A stretch of 64,000 bases of DNA, taken from Chelonoidis abingdonii. Its lineage: Eukaryota > Chordata > Testudines > Testudinidae. The notes under the pieces are model-generated. The model had not been told where the DNA came from. It saw only the letters and a program-made list of their open reading frames with translations, and searched no databases. Made by a program: the position numbers and the translations under genes. Below are positions 48,251-60,388 of this stretch, piece after piece. Within the stretch, counting starts at the first letter, position 1. Each line of letters begins with the position of its first letter. The stretch is taken from the NCBI RefSeq assembly GCF_003597395.2, contig NC_133773.1, positions 68,719,849-68,783,848 on the forward strand. Reading direction: 5' to 3'.

Positions 48251-49495
48251 CCCAGACTTTTCTGCTTTTGCACACCCATGTTTATGTTCAGCATAAACAC
48301 TTCACCTTGACATTCATTTGTATTAGATTTTATATTTTTCCTTTTTTCACAACATGTAAGCTTTTACTATAATATACATTGAGGCTTGTCTATAACTATG
48401 GCCACTGCTGCTGTTTCTAATGTAAATATCAGACATATTCTACAATGTCACAAGTGTTATGCTGATGAGACCGTTGTTAATGATATTATATGAGAGTTCC
48501 TTTGATTCTTCAACAGCTTTGAAAAGTTTCATAGGAGATAGCCACAGATAACCAGCCATATTATTAATGCTCATAATTTAATTTCTGATGCCAATGTTAT
48601 ATAATTACTCTGAAGTGAAAATTGGAAACTGACACACTACATGAAAAAGTGTTGAGCTCTACTCTGATGATTGAATAACAGCTGACCTTGAACACTTTGG
48701 TATGCTTAGGTATTCTTAGAAACCAATTAAAATGAAAATATGTAAATTTAGAACCAGGAAGCAAATCACTGTGCTGTTTACGGAAAACTAGTCTGTGTTA
48801 TATTGAGAATTGCTGTCACCTCCCAGCACTCACTTAAATAAATCCTGAAATATTGCGACTCATCTAGAATCTTTCTGCAGTCCACTGGTTCATCAGGACC
48901 CATCATTTGGTGACCATTGTATTATCTGGCAGCAGTAGTAGGCTCTGTCTCTTTCCTGTGGACCAGCCATAAGATGGGGACGCAAGACACACTGAAATAA
49001 TAGGTTACTTTCACAAGTTCTGTAAGCCCTAAAATTCAGATTTATGCACTCACACAGCATATCCACATTCAAGCTGAGTATTTATATTTTGAACTACTAG
49101 GTCTGCTAGCACAACTAGCATTCTGGGGTTCTGCAAAAACTTATGCACCAGCAAATTACAGACTCTGTTTAAAGATCTGGCAGTAGAACTTCATACTTCT
49201 TTCATGTGAGTCGCTTCTAAGGTGCATCACAGCAAGGCTCCCTCTTGCAAATCTTACAAAAGTCAGTACCACTCCATTTCCCCTAAGAAGACGAAGATTC
49301 CCATGCCTGAAATCTCCTGTAATCCACTCCTTGAAAACCACCAACTCAACCACTAAATCATCCATCCTTGAAAACTCCAGGTATACCTTACTGCTGCATG
49401 CGTGAAGAGAAAAAAAGAGAAGAGAAGAGAGACTTTGTGGTAACATGAGCAAACCAGTTATTTCAAAGAAACATCCAGTTATCCAGAAGAACACC

Positions 49496-50232
49496 TGTCA
49501 TAAACAGATGGTTAAGGGTTAATGCCTCTTTTACCTGTAAAGGGTTAAAAAGTTCACCTAGCCTAGCTAACACCTGACCAGAGGGACCAATGGGGGAACA
49601 AGATGTTTCAAAAGGAAGGAGGGAAGTTTTTCCTTTGTTTAGAGTTTCAGTTTCAGCCGGAGTGAAAAAGATCAAGGAACCAGCCTCTTATCAGAGTAGT
49701 AAGTTTTAGAAAGGAATAAATAGGTTTATGTTTATTTCTTTGTAACCTGTCTTATGCCATTAGAGGTAGAATCAAACTGGGTATTTGGGTATTTTTTTGT
49801 GTAACTAAATTTGTGCCCAGGGGAACATCCTCTGTGTTTTGAATCTGTTGTCTGTGAGAGTAGCTGGTATGCTAAATCTCTCCCAGAGGGTTTTCTTTTA
49901 CCTTTCTTTTCTTTAACTAAAAGACTTTTTCTTAATATCTGACTGATTTTTCCCTGTTTTTAGATCCAAAGGGACTGGATCTGGACTCACCAGGGATTGG
50001 TGGGGGAAAGGAGAGGTGATGGTTAATTTCTCCTTGTTTTAAGATCCAAGGGGTTTGAATCTGTGTTCACCAGGGAATTGGTGAAGTCCCTCAAAACTAC
50101 CCAGGGAAAAAAGTAGTGCTTGAGGGATGGTGGCAGCGATACCAGATCTAAGCTGGTAATTAAGCTTAGAAGTGTCCATGCAGGTCCCCACATCTGTACC
50201 CTCAAGTTCAGAGTGGGGAAGGAACCTTGACA
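49496..50232 (+). mobile_element. Solo LTR, family A (737 bp)
   Basis: It starts TGTCATAAACAGATGG and ends GGAACCTTGACA. The flanking pentamers are ACACC (49491-49495) and ACACG (50233-50237), one mismatch. It shares with the other family A copies the opening CTGTAAAGGGTTAA, and GGTGGCAGCG, CAGATCTAAGCTGG, AATTAAGCTTAGAAG near the end. It carries a tandem CACCAGGGA-TTGGTG segment (49989 and 50069). Confidence 0.85.
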
Positions 50233-51009
50233 ACACGAAAATAAAATTAAATAGAATAAAAGTTAAGATGGTTGAGATTATGTAGATTAAAGGTATAGTT
50301 CCTAACTCAAGTCCACATTAAACTAGGTGGTGTCTGCTTATAGGGAGAGCATAATAACAGAGCTGCAATGAAGTTATGATTATAGAAATCTGCCCTTAAA
50401 TAACTCCTAGTGTAACATCATATATAATTTTGAAGCTGAATTTCAAAATCAATGTTTTAGTTCCTTGAAATACGTTTTCTTGTTGATGAACTTATTCCCT
50501 TTCATGAAAGAGTAACTTTTGCTGAAAAACAGCCTGTGTTTTTCTGCACATCTGATATCATTTTACATTTAAAAGCTATTGTAAAAGAAACAACCATATG
50601 TTCAAGCATCAATTTTTATTCTTATTTTCATATATCAGGAAAGTTTATCATCATGTTCTTCCTAATATGTCTCTTGCAATAAAAACCAGCATTAATACTT
50701 GACAATTTTATAAGACTTCATAGCATGAATTAGTTAATGTCTGTAAAGTGCTTTAAAAGGTGTAAACTTGTTTGCTCTCTTTTTAAAAAATTCAAAACAA
50801 AAGGCTTTTAAAGCATATTATATCGATTACAAAATCACAACACTGAAGAGACCTACAATAAAAAGTTCCATACAGCAGCATTTAAAATATTTTATTATTC
50901 TATAACACCAGTGGTAAATTCTACTGAATTCCTTGTAGTGGTAATTTAAAAGGAAGCATTTACACTGATATTTTATATAGTAAGCCAGTCAACAGGTTTT
51001 AAGGAAACT

Positions 51010-53345
51010 GTGACCCTATGTTTCTGTCTGGAGTTCCACTCCTTCAATTCCATTCTAGACCCTTTCCAATCCAGTTTCTTCCACTTTGCACTCCAGCTCT
51101 CACTAAAGTCTCTAATGACTTCTTCCCAGCTATAGTTGAGAACCAGTACACTATCCTCCTCGAGCTCTTAACCACCTTTGACACCACTGACCGTGCTCCT
51201 CCTCTTGAAATTCTTGTCCTCCCATGGCTTCAGTCCTCTCCGGATTCTCTAATTGCTTCTTCCTCCTTCAGAGGATTCCCTTATGCCCCTTCCAGCTTTC
51301 TGTTGGGGCTCCCTAGGGCTCTGTCCTTGGTATCTCTCTTCTTTCTGTACATATTATCACTGGGTAATCTCATCCACAAAGACAAATTCAACTACCATTT
51401 CTATGCATACAAATCACAGCTCTCCCTACTCTAGATGTCTCCTTCTGTCCAAACTGAAATCTCAGCCTGTGTCTCTGACATCTTCTCATAGATGTCCAGT
51501 CATCAGCTCAAATTCAGCATAGCTAATCAAGAGCTCTTAATCCTTCCCCACAAACCTACCGCTTTTCTCTACCACTTGGGATAACACCACCATTCTACCT
51601 GTCACTCAGGCCCATACCTTGGGTATAATCTTTGACTTTGAACTCTCTCTGGGTCTCACGTCCAGGTTATACTTAAATCATGCAGATTCTTTTTGCATAA
51701 TCTCTAAGGTGCAGTCTTTCTTATCCATCCACAAGGCTAAAAGTCTTATCCAGGCTCTCATCATTTTACAGCTTGATTAATGCAACATCTTTCTCTCTGT
51801 CCTTAAACAAATGCAATATTGCGCCACTCATATCTATTCAGAATGGTGCTGCTAAAATCATTTTCCTAGCCCACTGGTTTGACCACGTGACCCCTCTGTT
51901 TGCATCCCTCTACTGGCTTCCCCTTCTCTATCACACCAAACTTAAGCTACTTGTCTTCACTTTTCAAGGCCCTTCGAAGTCTGTCTCTGCCCTAGCTATC
52001 ATTTCTCATTTACTATTGAATGGCCACTGCTTACCTCCAATCATCCATGATGCCAGCCTCAATCACCCACCTGTTACATTTTCAAACAAACACCTTCATG
52101 CTTTCTCCCATGCTGTCCCTCATGTTTGGGAGGGTCTTCCCATAAATGTGCAAGGTTATCTCATTGTCCACATTCAGATCCTTTCTCAAAACTTTCCTTT
52201 GCCATGATGCCTACAAAGAACTCAACAACAGTTAGGCTACTGTTTTGCTGTGAGCACTACCTATCACCAATGTTGTCTCATTATCATAAGCATCTTTCCC
52301 AAATCTGGACCTTAGCGTCCAAAATCTGGGTGCTTAGCATGAACCCTTCTAAGCTTACTTACCAGCTTAGCTTTGATCTCGCTGCCACCATCCAAAAATT
52401 CCAGGGTTTTGGCCCCCTCTGGTCTCCCCAAACTTTCTTTGGGGGACCCGAAGACTCAAGCCTAGCTACAACAAAGGGAAATGACCCACTCCTTCCCCCT
52501 CTCTTCTCTCCCCCAGACTTTCCTCTCTGGCTACCTGAGTTAGTATTGATGCAATCTTCTTATCACAATCAGAAGCAGTCTCCTTATTCCAAAGAGACAC
52601 ACACCAAATACAGGAAACGAATGATTTCTCTCCTTCTCCCTCCCACCAATTCCCTGTGCGCAGAGCTTATCCTGTAAGATCTACACAAGAACGCCGCTCC
52701 TTGTTCTTAGCCTATCAGAGAGAAAACTCAAATCTATTAAAAGACAAGCATTTATAATAGAAAAGACAGAAGAATAAAACCTCTGCATCAAGTCACTCAC
52801 GGGCTATTGCTAATAAGAAATAGAATAAACAGTCTGATTCAAAAAGATATCCAATTTGAAACATTCCAGCAAGTTACACACATGTAAATACACCCAAAAC
52901 AACATAAAAGCCTATATCGTTTTTCTACCTGTACTTACAAGTTGGACACAGAAGATTAGAAGAAGAAAAAAGCTTCTCATAGCTGAGAGACAAACGAAAG
53001 ACTCAGAGTCCAAAAATTCCCTCCCTGACTTTGAAAAATCCAGTTTCCTGATTGGTCCTCTGGTCAGGTGTTTGGTTCCCTTTGCTAACCCTTTACAGGT
53101 AAAAAACATTAACCCTTAGCTATCTATTTATGACACTCATGGTTTCCTTGTATTCCCCCAGTGTCTAGCTGTATTGATCTGTTGTCTTTTGTTTTATACT
53201 TGGATTGTAAGCTCTGTGGAGTAGGGATCATCTTTTTGTTCTACGTTTGCACAGTGCCTAGCAAAATGAGGCCCTGGTTCATAACTAGGGCACCTTGGCA
53301 CTATGGTAATATAAATAAAAATTATTAGTAATAATATCCCCTTTG
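51010..53345 (+). mobile_element. L2-type LINE, reverse transcriptase fossil plus 3' tail, split by an LTR
   Basis: 51010-52240 reads as a decayed L2/CR1-clade reverse transcriptase: LTTFDTTDRAP near the start, a shifted version of the GVPQGSVLGP stretch, then FNYHFYAYKSQLSLL where the catalytic YADD motif is expected, so the aspartates are lost. Later parts (NGAAKIIFLAHWFDHVTPL, LYWLPL, FSNKHLHAFSHAVPHVW) fit the C-terminal region. The 3' region resumes at 53137 and ends in the L2/MIR-type tail (TTGTAAGCTCTGTGGAGTAG, TTTGCACAGTGCCTAGCA, ACTATGGTAATATAAATAA). The LTR at 52282-53136 lies between. Multiple frameshifts make it dead. Confidence 0.8.
52282..53136 (-). mobile_element. Solo LTR, family A, inside the L2 LINE (855 bp)
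   Basis: On the minus strand it starts TGTCATAAATAGATAGC and ends GATGCTTATGATA, the final CA having decayed. The 5-bp duplication CTCAT is exact at 52277-52281 and 53137-53141. CTGTAAAGGGTTAGC and CTAAGCTGGTAAGTAAGCTT place it with 41918-42800 and 49496-50232. Confidence 0.87.
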
Positions 53346-53895
53346 AACCAGTCAGCAAAGATTGAGGGTTTTGCAGTTTGTTTCCCATAGGAAGAGAAAT
53401 TGATGGCAGAGTTGCTTTGATTCATTCCTGTTTATTTACAAACGATGTAAATAAAGTCCTTTTTCCTTGAACACAGCAGGAACCAAACAGAAGATGACTT
53501 CCTTGCTCAACATTCCCAAGCCTCTTTTTCTAGCCAGAACTATACCCTGGAAGTCTCTCTCTCAGGGTCACTCTACAAGTGCTTCTCTGGCTGTCCTTGG
53601 CTTTCTGCTGCCTTCTCTGTCCACTTTTGTGGTGTATCTAGCTACATGTGTTCTCTTACACACATAACTCCACCAAAAACAATACTCAGCCCTCTGCATT
53701 TGCATTCAGCCCTTAGTGAACCCCCTCTGCCCACATAGCTCAGCACTTGACTGGCCTTGCAGATGGCCTGTGTTTTGGGCCATGGCTCGTATTGTTTCAA
53801 CTACCTTTCACCAAAAGCAGTTTAATTGCTTCTTACATTTATCCTTAATGAAGGGCAGCTATTATGGTTACCAGCTCATCTAATCCCCATCATAG
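53335..53895 (-). mobile_element. LTR family C, third copy, limits approximate
   Basis: On the minus strand it contains TTTGGTTCCTGCTGTGTTC, GGACTTTATTTACATCG and TGTAAATAAACAGGAATG, which parallel the 3' half of 14107-14659. It abuts the tail of the L2 LINE. I found no matching target duplication. Confidence 0.5.
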
Positions 53896-53984
53896 CAGTA
53901 CAAATAAACTAAGAATTCCATAGCTGAGTCGCCACAATCTTCAAAGACATGATTATTTAATTGAATGAAATGAGAGTCAACACT

Positions 53985-54425
53985 AGGGCTCTGAGGGACC
54001 TGAAATTTCCATTTTGTGGCAAATTCAATTGTTTTGACATTTGTTTTAATTCTGAATTAGAAGAAAGAATTTAGAAATTTTCTGAAAAATAAAAAACTTT
54101 TGAGAAAATTGGTTTGGGTCAATCAGAATATTTCATCTTGATAAAATTAAAGTGTTTTCTTTTAATTTAGACTTTTTACGTTTTTATTGTGTAAAATAAA
54201 AACGTTCAAAAGCAAAAGTTGTTTTGAAAATTTTTTTTACTGTGCCATTGCATAAATGTTGAGGGGGATTGTTTCAGCCTCATCAAAATATTTCTTTCCC
54301 CTACCCTCATGCCCCAATTTTTCTAAATGAAATACGTCTAAAGTGATACATTCCCATGTTTCAGTAAGGAAATGGCATTTTTCAGTGGAACAATACTATA
54401 CTGGAAAATTTTCAACCAGCTCTAC
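53985..54425. mobile_element. hAT-like MITE, AT-rich
   Basis: It begins TAGGGCTCTGAGGGACCTGA and ends GGAAAATTTTCAACCAGCTC then TA, imperfect TAG(A/G)GCT inverted ends. GAAATTTCC and GAAAATT motifs recur inside. It is non-coding. No clear 8-bp duplication remains. Confidence 0.5.
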
Positions 54426-54532
54426 TCATTCAATACTATACAGCACAATCCAAAGGACCACACAGGACTGCAGTATCTCCTCTCTTCTGTACATTGGGAC
54501 GTCACTGTTTTCAACCTTTCGCATCTTACATA

Positions 54533-54775
54533 ATGGTCTAGTGGGCTGACTGTGAGGCTAAGAGCCATGAATTTCTGAGTTCTAATCCCAGTCAAGCTAT
54601 TTATTTGCATCATAGTCTCAGTCATTTAACTTATTAATTAGTATCATCCCCATTTTTAAGGTGATCCAAACACATGCTTACCTATTATTGTTATTTCACA
54701 GGGGCATTGTGACAATTAATAAAGTCTTGGTGAAATCACTCTGAATATGTATAGTTCAACTCATAAAAGCTAAAT
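54533..54775 (+). repeat. MIR/CORE-like SINE, fairly complete
   Basis: A tRNA-like head has TGGTCTAGTGGGCTGACTG and a B-box-like GAGTTCTAATCCCAG. A core follows with CTCAGTCATTTAAC and ATCATCCCCATTTTTAAGG, then TATTTCACAGGGGCATTGTG and a TAATAAAG-type end. This is the best-preserved SINE of this class in the window. Confidence 0.65.
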
Positions 54776-57700
54776 AATAGTATGATATTCACATATACAG
54801 GTGCCACTTCTTACTTATCAAGGCCTGTAAGTAATACTGGAGACATGTCCATGACAAAATACATGTGCTTAGATGAACATGAAGAATTTCATTATGTCCA
54901 GGTGCCACTGGAAGATACACAAAAGAACAAATCTAGTGCTGTTCAAGAAGTGATGCAATGAATTCAAAAACTCACTTTGTGCTTTTTTTCTGCAAAAATG
55001 AGACATTTTAATGAAATTTTAAAGATTTGGTTCTGTGTGAAATTGGCCAGAAAATGCTCAACTTTACATGCCTGTCTGCCCCACATAGGCTTTCCATCTC
55101 AGCTAGCTAACACTGTGTGAGGCCCATGTCTCAAGAACATAAAACTGAATGCAACTTTCTACAGTGCTTTTGCTCTGTTGCTCTTACCTTGCTGCCCATA
55201 GGCCCTTTCATCTCTGGTATGGTATGAGGGTATCCACAGCATCCTTCAACAGCCAGAGACCAACCCATAATTTAGCTGAACTACATCTCTCTGCAGTTCG
55301 TAGCATTAGTCTTAGTAACTTCTAAATAATAAATTCACTTTTAAAGCCACGTATCTGGTTACTTGTACTGGATTATATCCAACTATAATTTCTCATAGGG
55401 TATCACTGTTGGGCGGCCAACAATGGATGCCATCCTTACCCTCTGGCTCCTGGAATTGCATCAAGAATTTAACTCCTTGCCTCCTGTGGCACATATCAGC
55501 ATCAAATTGACTTTTGATTTGGCTAGCACTGAAAAGAGTTGGTGTTCCTGATGTTCTACTAAATCTGGTGAGTGATCTTCACTGGAACCAGTGCAAGAGT
55601 GCATGTTAGTTCACAGTATTTGCCACATTTGTACACAACCTCAGGTGTGTGGCAGAGACGCATTCATACCCTGGCACTACTCTATCGAGCCATCAGCTGA
55701 ATATAAAACTTGCCACTCCACATGCTGGAATCTAGTTTGGGCAATAAGTGTCTACTGAACAAGAGTATACTGACAGACAATGTTGCCTTGCTTATGGAGA
55801 AGTCAGAATTTTGGCCTTGCTCTCCAAGGACTCTCAGGCAAGACTCGCATTATGGGTCTGAACATTTCATGACAGAAGACCAAGGTTGAGAACCTCTGAG
55901 CTGGGCCACCAGAATCTATAGTGCAGGTGGGGTAAAGAACTTGTCAGTGCTCTCCACTGTACATCTACCTAGACTGCAAACAGGTCAAACGGTTGCAGCA
56001 AAGAGTATGTTCTTTAATGAATATTCTTGCTGCCCCCTCCATGAAGTCCAGGTCCACTTATGGATGCAAAAACATTTTTGCACTGAGATAAAAGTTTGGG
56101 AGCTATTAAACCTGTGTACCACTCAGGAGTGGTGGAACTCCCTAAATGTGGGGGGACTACTGGCACCTGAACCTGGCCCTTCCCCTCGAGTCTCCACCCT
56201 TGTCCTACTCCCTCTCCTAAGGCTCCACTCTTGTATCATATCGTCCCCCAAGGCCCACCCTCCTCTCCAGTCACTCTCCCCATCACTCACTGTTATGACC
56301 AGTAAAAAGTGATGGGGCCATTCCGGCGCCCCTTATACTACCTGTATTGCTATATGAATCAGAGACCCAGACGCTCTTATAGGCAGACTTAAGAGTGGAA
56401 AGACACATTCCATATCTGCTGTCAGAGCCAAATCCTGGGCATAAAGTGGTTTTACTCGTGCAATCTATCACAATCTCACAAAGATATGGCCTTCCTTCAG
56501 TTAAGACATTGCATGCTCTTCAGCCATGTTGCCAGGATGAACTAAAGCACCTCAGCACAACGTGCCCTCAAATTGTCCATCAACATGTGAATGGGTGCAC
56601 ACCCTGATCCTAACTGGAGCCACCCCAGAGATTTGAGGATTGGTAGGATTGGACCAGATCCAGGAATTTCACTACATGGTACCTCGTGCAGTGACATCAA
56701 CTGTAGTTATTCTGGCTAGTGCAACAATCCTTAGTTGACTATTCATATTTGATGATGATGAAGATGATGATGAAGGTGCAATATATGCTTTTGGTATCTC
56801 TCAGGGACACCATTTCTCATTAAGCATTGTTTAAATTATTTTATGTTAAATGTAGTTGTTATATTATGGGGAAACCACACATACACACGACTGAAAAATG
56901 TTTTTTAGCGTGACTGTTTTTTGTTTTAACTTACTATTATCCTTCTCCAAAGAAGAGGACAGAAAAGAAGGTTGATACCATCTCACAAAAGGAAGGATAA
57001 GATTTTGCAGTAGAGAAAAGTATAGTAAGTCCCAAGGCTTTGGAGAGTTAATTTTATTTTTTAACATTTCAGTTGCATAAATTTGAACTTACTGAAATTT
57101 ATTCATAGTGGAAATTACTTAGACCTGAGAAACACCAAGGTCTTAACACAAGGAACAAGAATTAATGAGTATTCTTTAAGCTCTTTTGAATTATTCTTAC
57201 ATTTGAAATAACCTAACAAAGTACAATTAATAAAATAAGGTTGAGCATATCTTCTGAATATCCTTTCTTTCAATATCTTGAGTCAAAAGAGTGGACAGAT
57301 CTTTGACCACCAGGTAAGACAGCATATACTTTGTGAGTATTTGGCAACATCTGCTCCAAATAAAAATAAAAATTGAGACTTTAAAATACAATAACTCAAA
57401 GAACTGTTTTAATTTCTAACATGTACAAACCTGAGTTATTAAAGCAAATATAGCTTAAGGAACCCCTTAGTGAGATCATTCTAGTAGTAACAGGCAGAGC
57501 TGCAGAGAACTTCATTGAAAAATACTCTAAAATGATTGCTCTCTGGGCTGATCAAGTTGGGACAATAGTTCAGTATTTCTGCTAGAAAATTCAAGCAGTA
57601 ATATTCATGAAAACACTGAATGGGCTCATTCATCTTCTCTTGATAGTGGCTATGTCCAGGATTTTGTTATCACCACAGATAGATATAACTTCCCAGTGGG

Positions 57701-60267
57701 AAAGTTGCATTCCCCACCATGATACACCAGATAATGAGGATAAATGAGGAAAATTTTAAATTCTGAGGGAAAAGTTGAGGACTCCACTTAGGCTCATTTT
57801 CTTGTAAACGGAAAGTATTAAAAGCAGAAAGAACTCTCTAGATGTTTGAGAACTTCACCTCAGTAGATAAAAATAGTAAAGTAGAGTGCATTTTCAAAGC
57901 TGTGTGAAGTACTGGTAGAGTAAGAACAAATTCTCAGCACTTGTACTTGTTAAGATGGAGGAAATTGATATACATGCCCTAGAATTATGTTAAATATACT
58001 TTTTAAATGACTTGTAATGAAAGTTCTGCTTAGAGATAAAGATAAAAAGTGTAGTTACAGACAGAACTGGGTCTCCAGTCTGAACAAGGGTCTCCCGCAC
58101 GCGCACGCATGGCACCTACACAACAACATTCTAGAGATGCAGTTCTAGGTCCATAAGCCATTTCAAGGCCTCATCTCAGGGTGAACTACTTGGCCTATGT
58201 CTGTTAGGACCTTAGCTCCTTTCTAGCTATTGGTGTAGGAAAAGAAGTGAGGGTCAAATGCATCTGTGCTAAGAAGAAACCGAGAAGATGACCAATCAGC
58301 AGGAACACCATAGACTGTCTCACATGTCCAAAATGTGAAAGAAAAATAGGGAACTTTTCCATCCCCTGGGATGAAAAATGGTCCAGCAGTTGTAGTACAG
58401 AAGGATGTCAGAGTGAACAGAGATTTCTAAAAGACTCTGAAGTGGGCAGCTTTGGCCCAGGAGTGCACCAGAGTGCTGAGAGACCAAGAAAGTAAAGAGT
58501 AGAAAGAATCATGAGCCTCAAAAATGTTGTATGTTTAGTCTGTTAGTTCTTAAAGGAAGTGTTTTCTGTGACTATTCACTATTTTGCTTACAATTCTCTA
58601 CTAAGAGTTGCACCATACTAAGCAATACAAGTCCCATAACTATTTATTGTTCACATGCACCATGACCCTAAAATCACCATGCATCATTTCAAAATCATTT
58701 ACAGCTCAATGAATCTTAAAAGTAGAAGCAGAAAAAGTTCTCTTCTACTTTTTCATAAATGACACAAACACACAATTTTCTGACTTCAAGATTTTAGAGG
58801 TTCATTCACCACTAATTATTACCTACAATTTTAGAAGTTCAGTTTGAATATAAATATTAACTATTTGATGTTTATATGAAACCTGAAGTTATCTGAAACT
58901 GATCTAGAACTGACGTTGGAAATCTCAAAAGACCAGGCCTTCATGAGAGATTTACAACAACAGGATTTGTCTAAAGATAACCTTTCACAAAAGATTGTTG
59001 GTATTTTCACTTTCAAACCCAATAAAAACAACAGTAAAACTAAAGCTTAAAACTAAGCTTTTTTCAAACCTCACAGGTCGGTTCAATTAGTGGGTTAAGA
59101 TTGAGTTAGTCATTTTATCTGAAATGTCATAAAAAAAAAGTACAATATTTTAAAATAGTATCTCAAAATACTACAGCTTACAACAGTAATATTAAAGTGC
59201 ATTGGGCTATAACTCTACAATGCTGTCATTCTGTATAAGGCTATTTGCTTTTTTTTTTTTCCTTTGTAAAACACTCAGCAAGTTGTCAATATAAAAAAAT
59301 AATAAATAATGATAGTGACGGCCTAAAATAACTTTTTAAGGTCCCATTTACATATAAGAAATATTAGCCATCCAAAATCAAAGCTCTAATACAGATAAAA
59401 TTACAGCTCGGAACCTGTCTGCCTCAACAACACAAAAAATGAAACATCAGGATTGCTTTACTTTAGCTCACAGGCCCTTATGTGGTACAATTTAGACCCT
59501 CTACTTTACCCTGCCAGCTCCATGTGTGTGTGAAAAGAATACATCTACAACACTTTTCTGGTGCACTCTTGCAGTGCAAGTAGTGCATTCCTGTGAATCT
59601 AAATAAAGTTGGTAGATTTAGGGATGAGCTGAAGGAGGAATCTCAGGAACCTGACGTGTTAAAAGTTTAATAAAACCAAAAGAGCAAATGGGGTGGTTTC
59701 CTTGCTGTCCTCACATCTAGTGTTATCACTTGGTATGCATCAAGAGATTGAAGAGTAAATATTTTTCCGTTTGGTATGAACCAAGCTGCACCCAAAAGGC
59801 AGATATTTTTCAAAAAATTCCAAAGCAGGATTCTTTGGACTCCGGCAAGATCTTTCCCATTACACAAGCTGAATGCTACTGCATAGTATCAATATGCTTG
59901 GTACATAGTTATGAAACAAAGCATAAACATTTCTAACAAATGCAGTAAATATGGGCTTGTTTATGGTTGTGCGACACATGAAGAGACTGCCCAGTCCCTG
60001 ACCATTCCTCTCGAGGCCCAAGGAGCCACATGATTTGTCACAGTGCAGGGAAGACAATTTTATGGCAATATCTGCAGCAGATAAACAGACAGATCTCATT
60101 CCACACCTAGCAGTACTGTATTCTGTAGATAGCCATTTCAGGGAAATGATTTCTTCTCAGCATTTACTCAACAAGTAAATCTACACTGCCACTACTGAAG
60201 GGAAAACTAGTGCCAAATTAATAGAGCACTTTTTGATGCTATTTATCATTACACCAACTCAAATAGT

Positions 60268-60388
60268 GGGCCAGATCCTGATAATCTTCCATTGAAAAGT
60301 ACCTTACTTCGCAAACAGTTCTATTGAAGTCAATGGACACCTTTGTAAAGTAGGGAGCCAATCAACAAAGATGATCAGAATATGACCC
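60268..60388. mobile_element. Palindromic MITE (121 bp)
   Basis: It starts GGGCCAGATCCTGAT and ends ATCAGAATATGACCC, 15-bp ends matching at most positions. The interior has TATTGAAGTCAATGGACACC. It resembles the 38496-38579 element. Confidence 0.55.

Noticed and set aside
51018..52677. Four reading frames of 89-183 residues as a gene cluster
   Set aside because: They are frame-shifted parts of one L2 reverse transcriptase, and the last crosses into a solo LTR.
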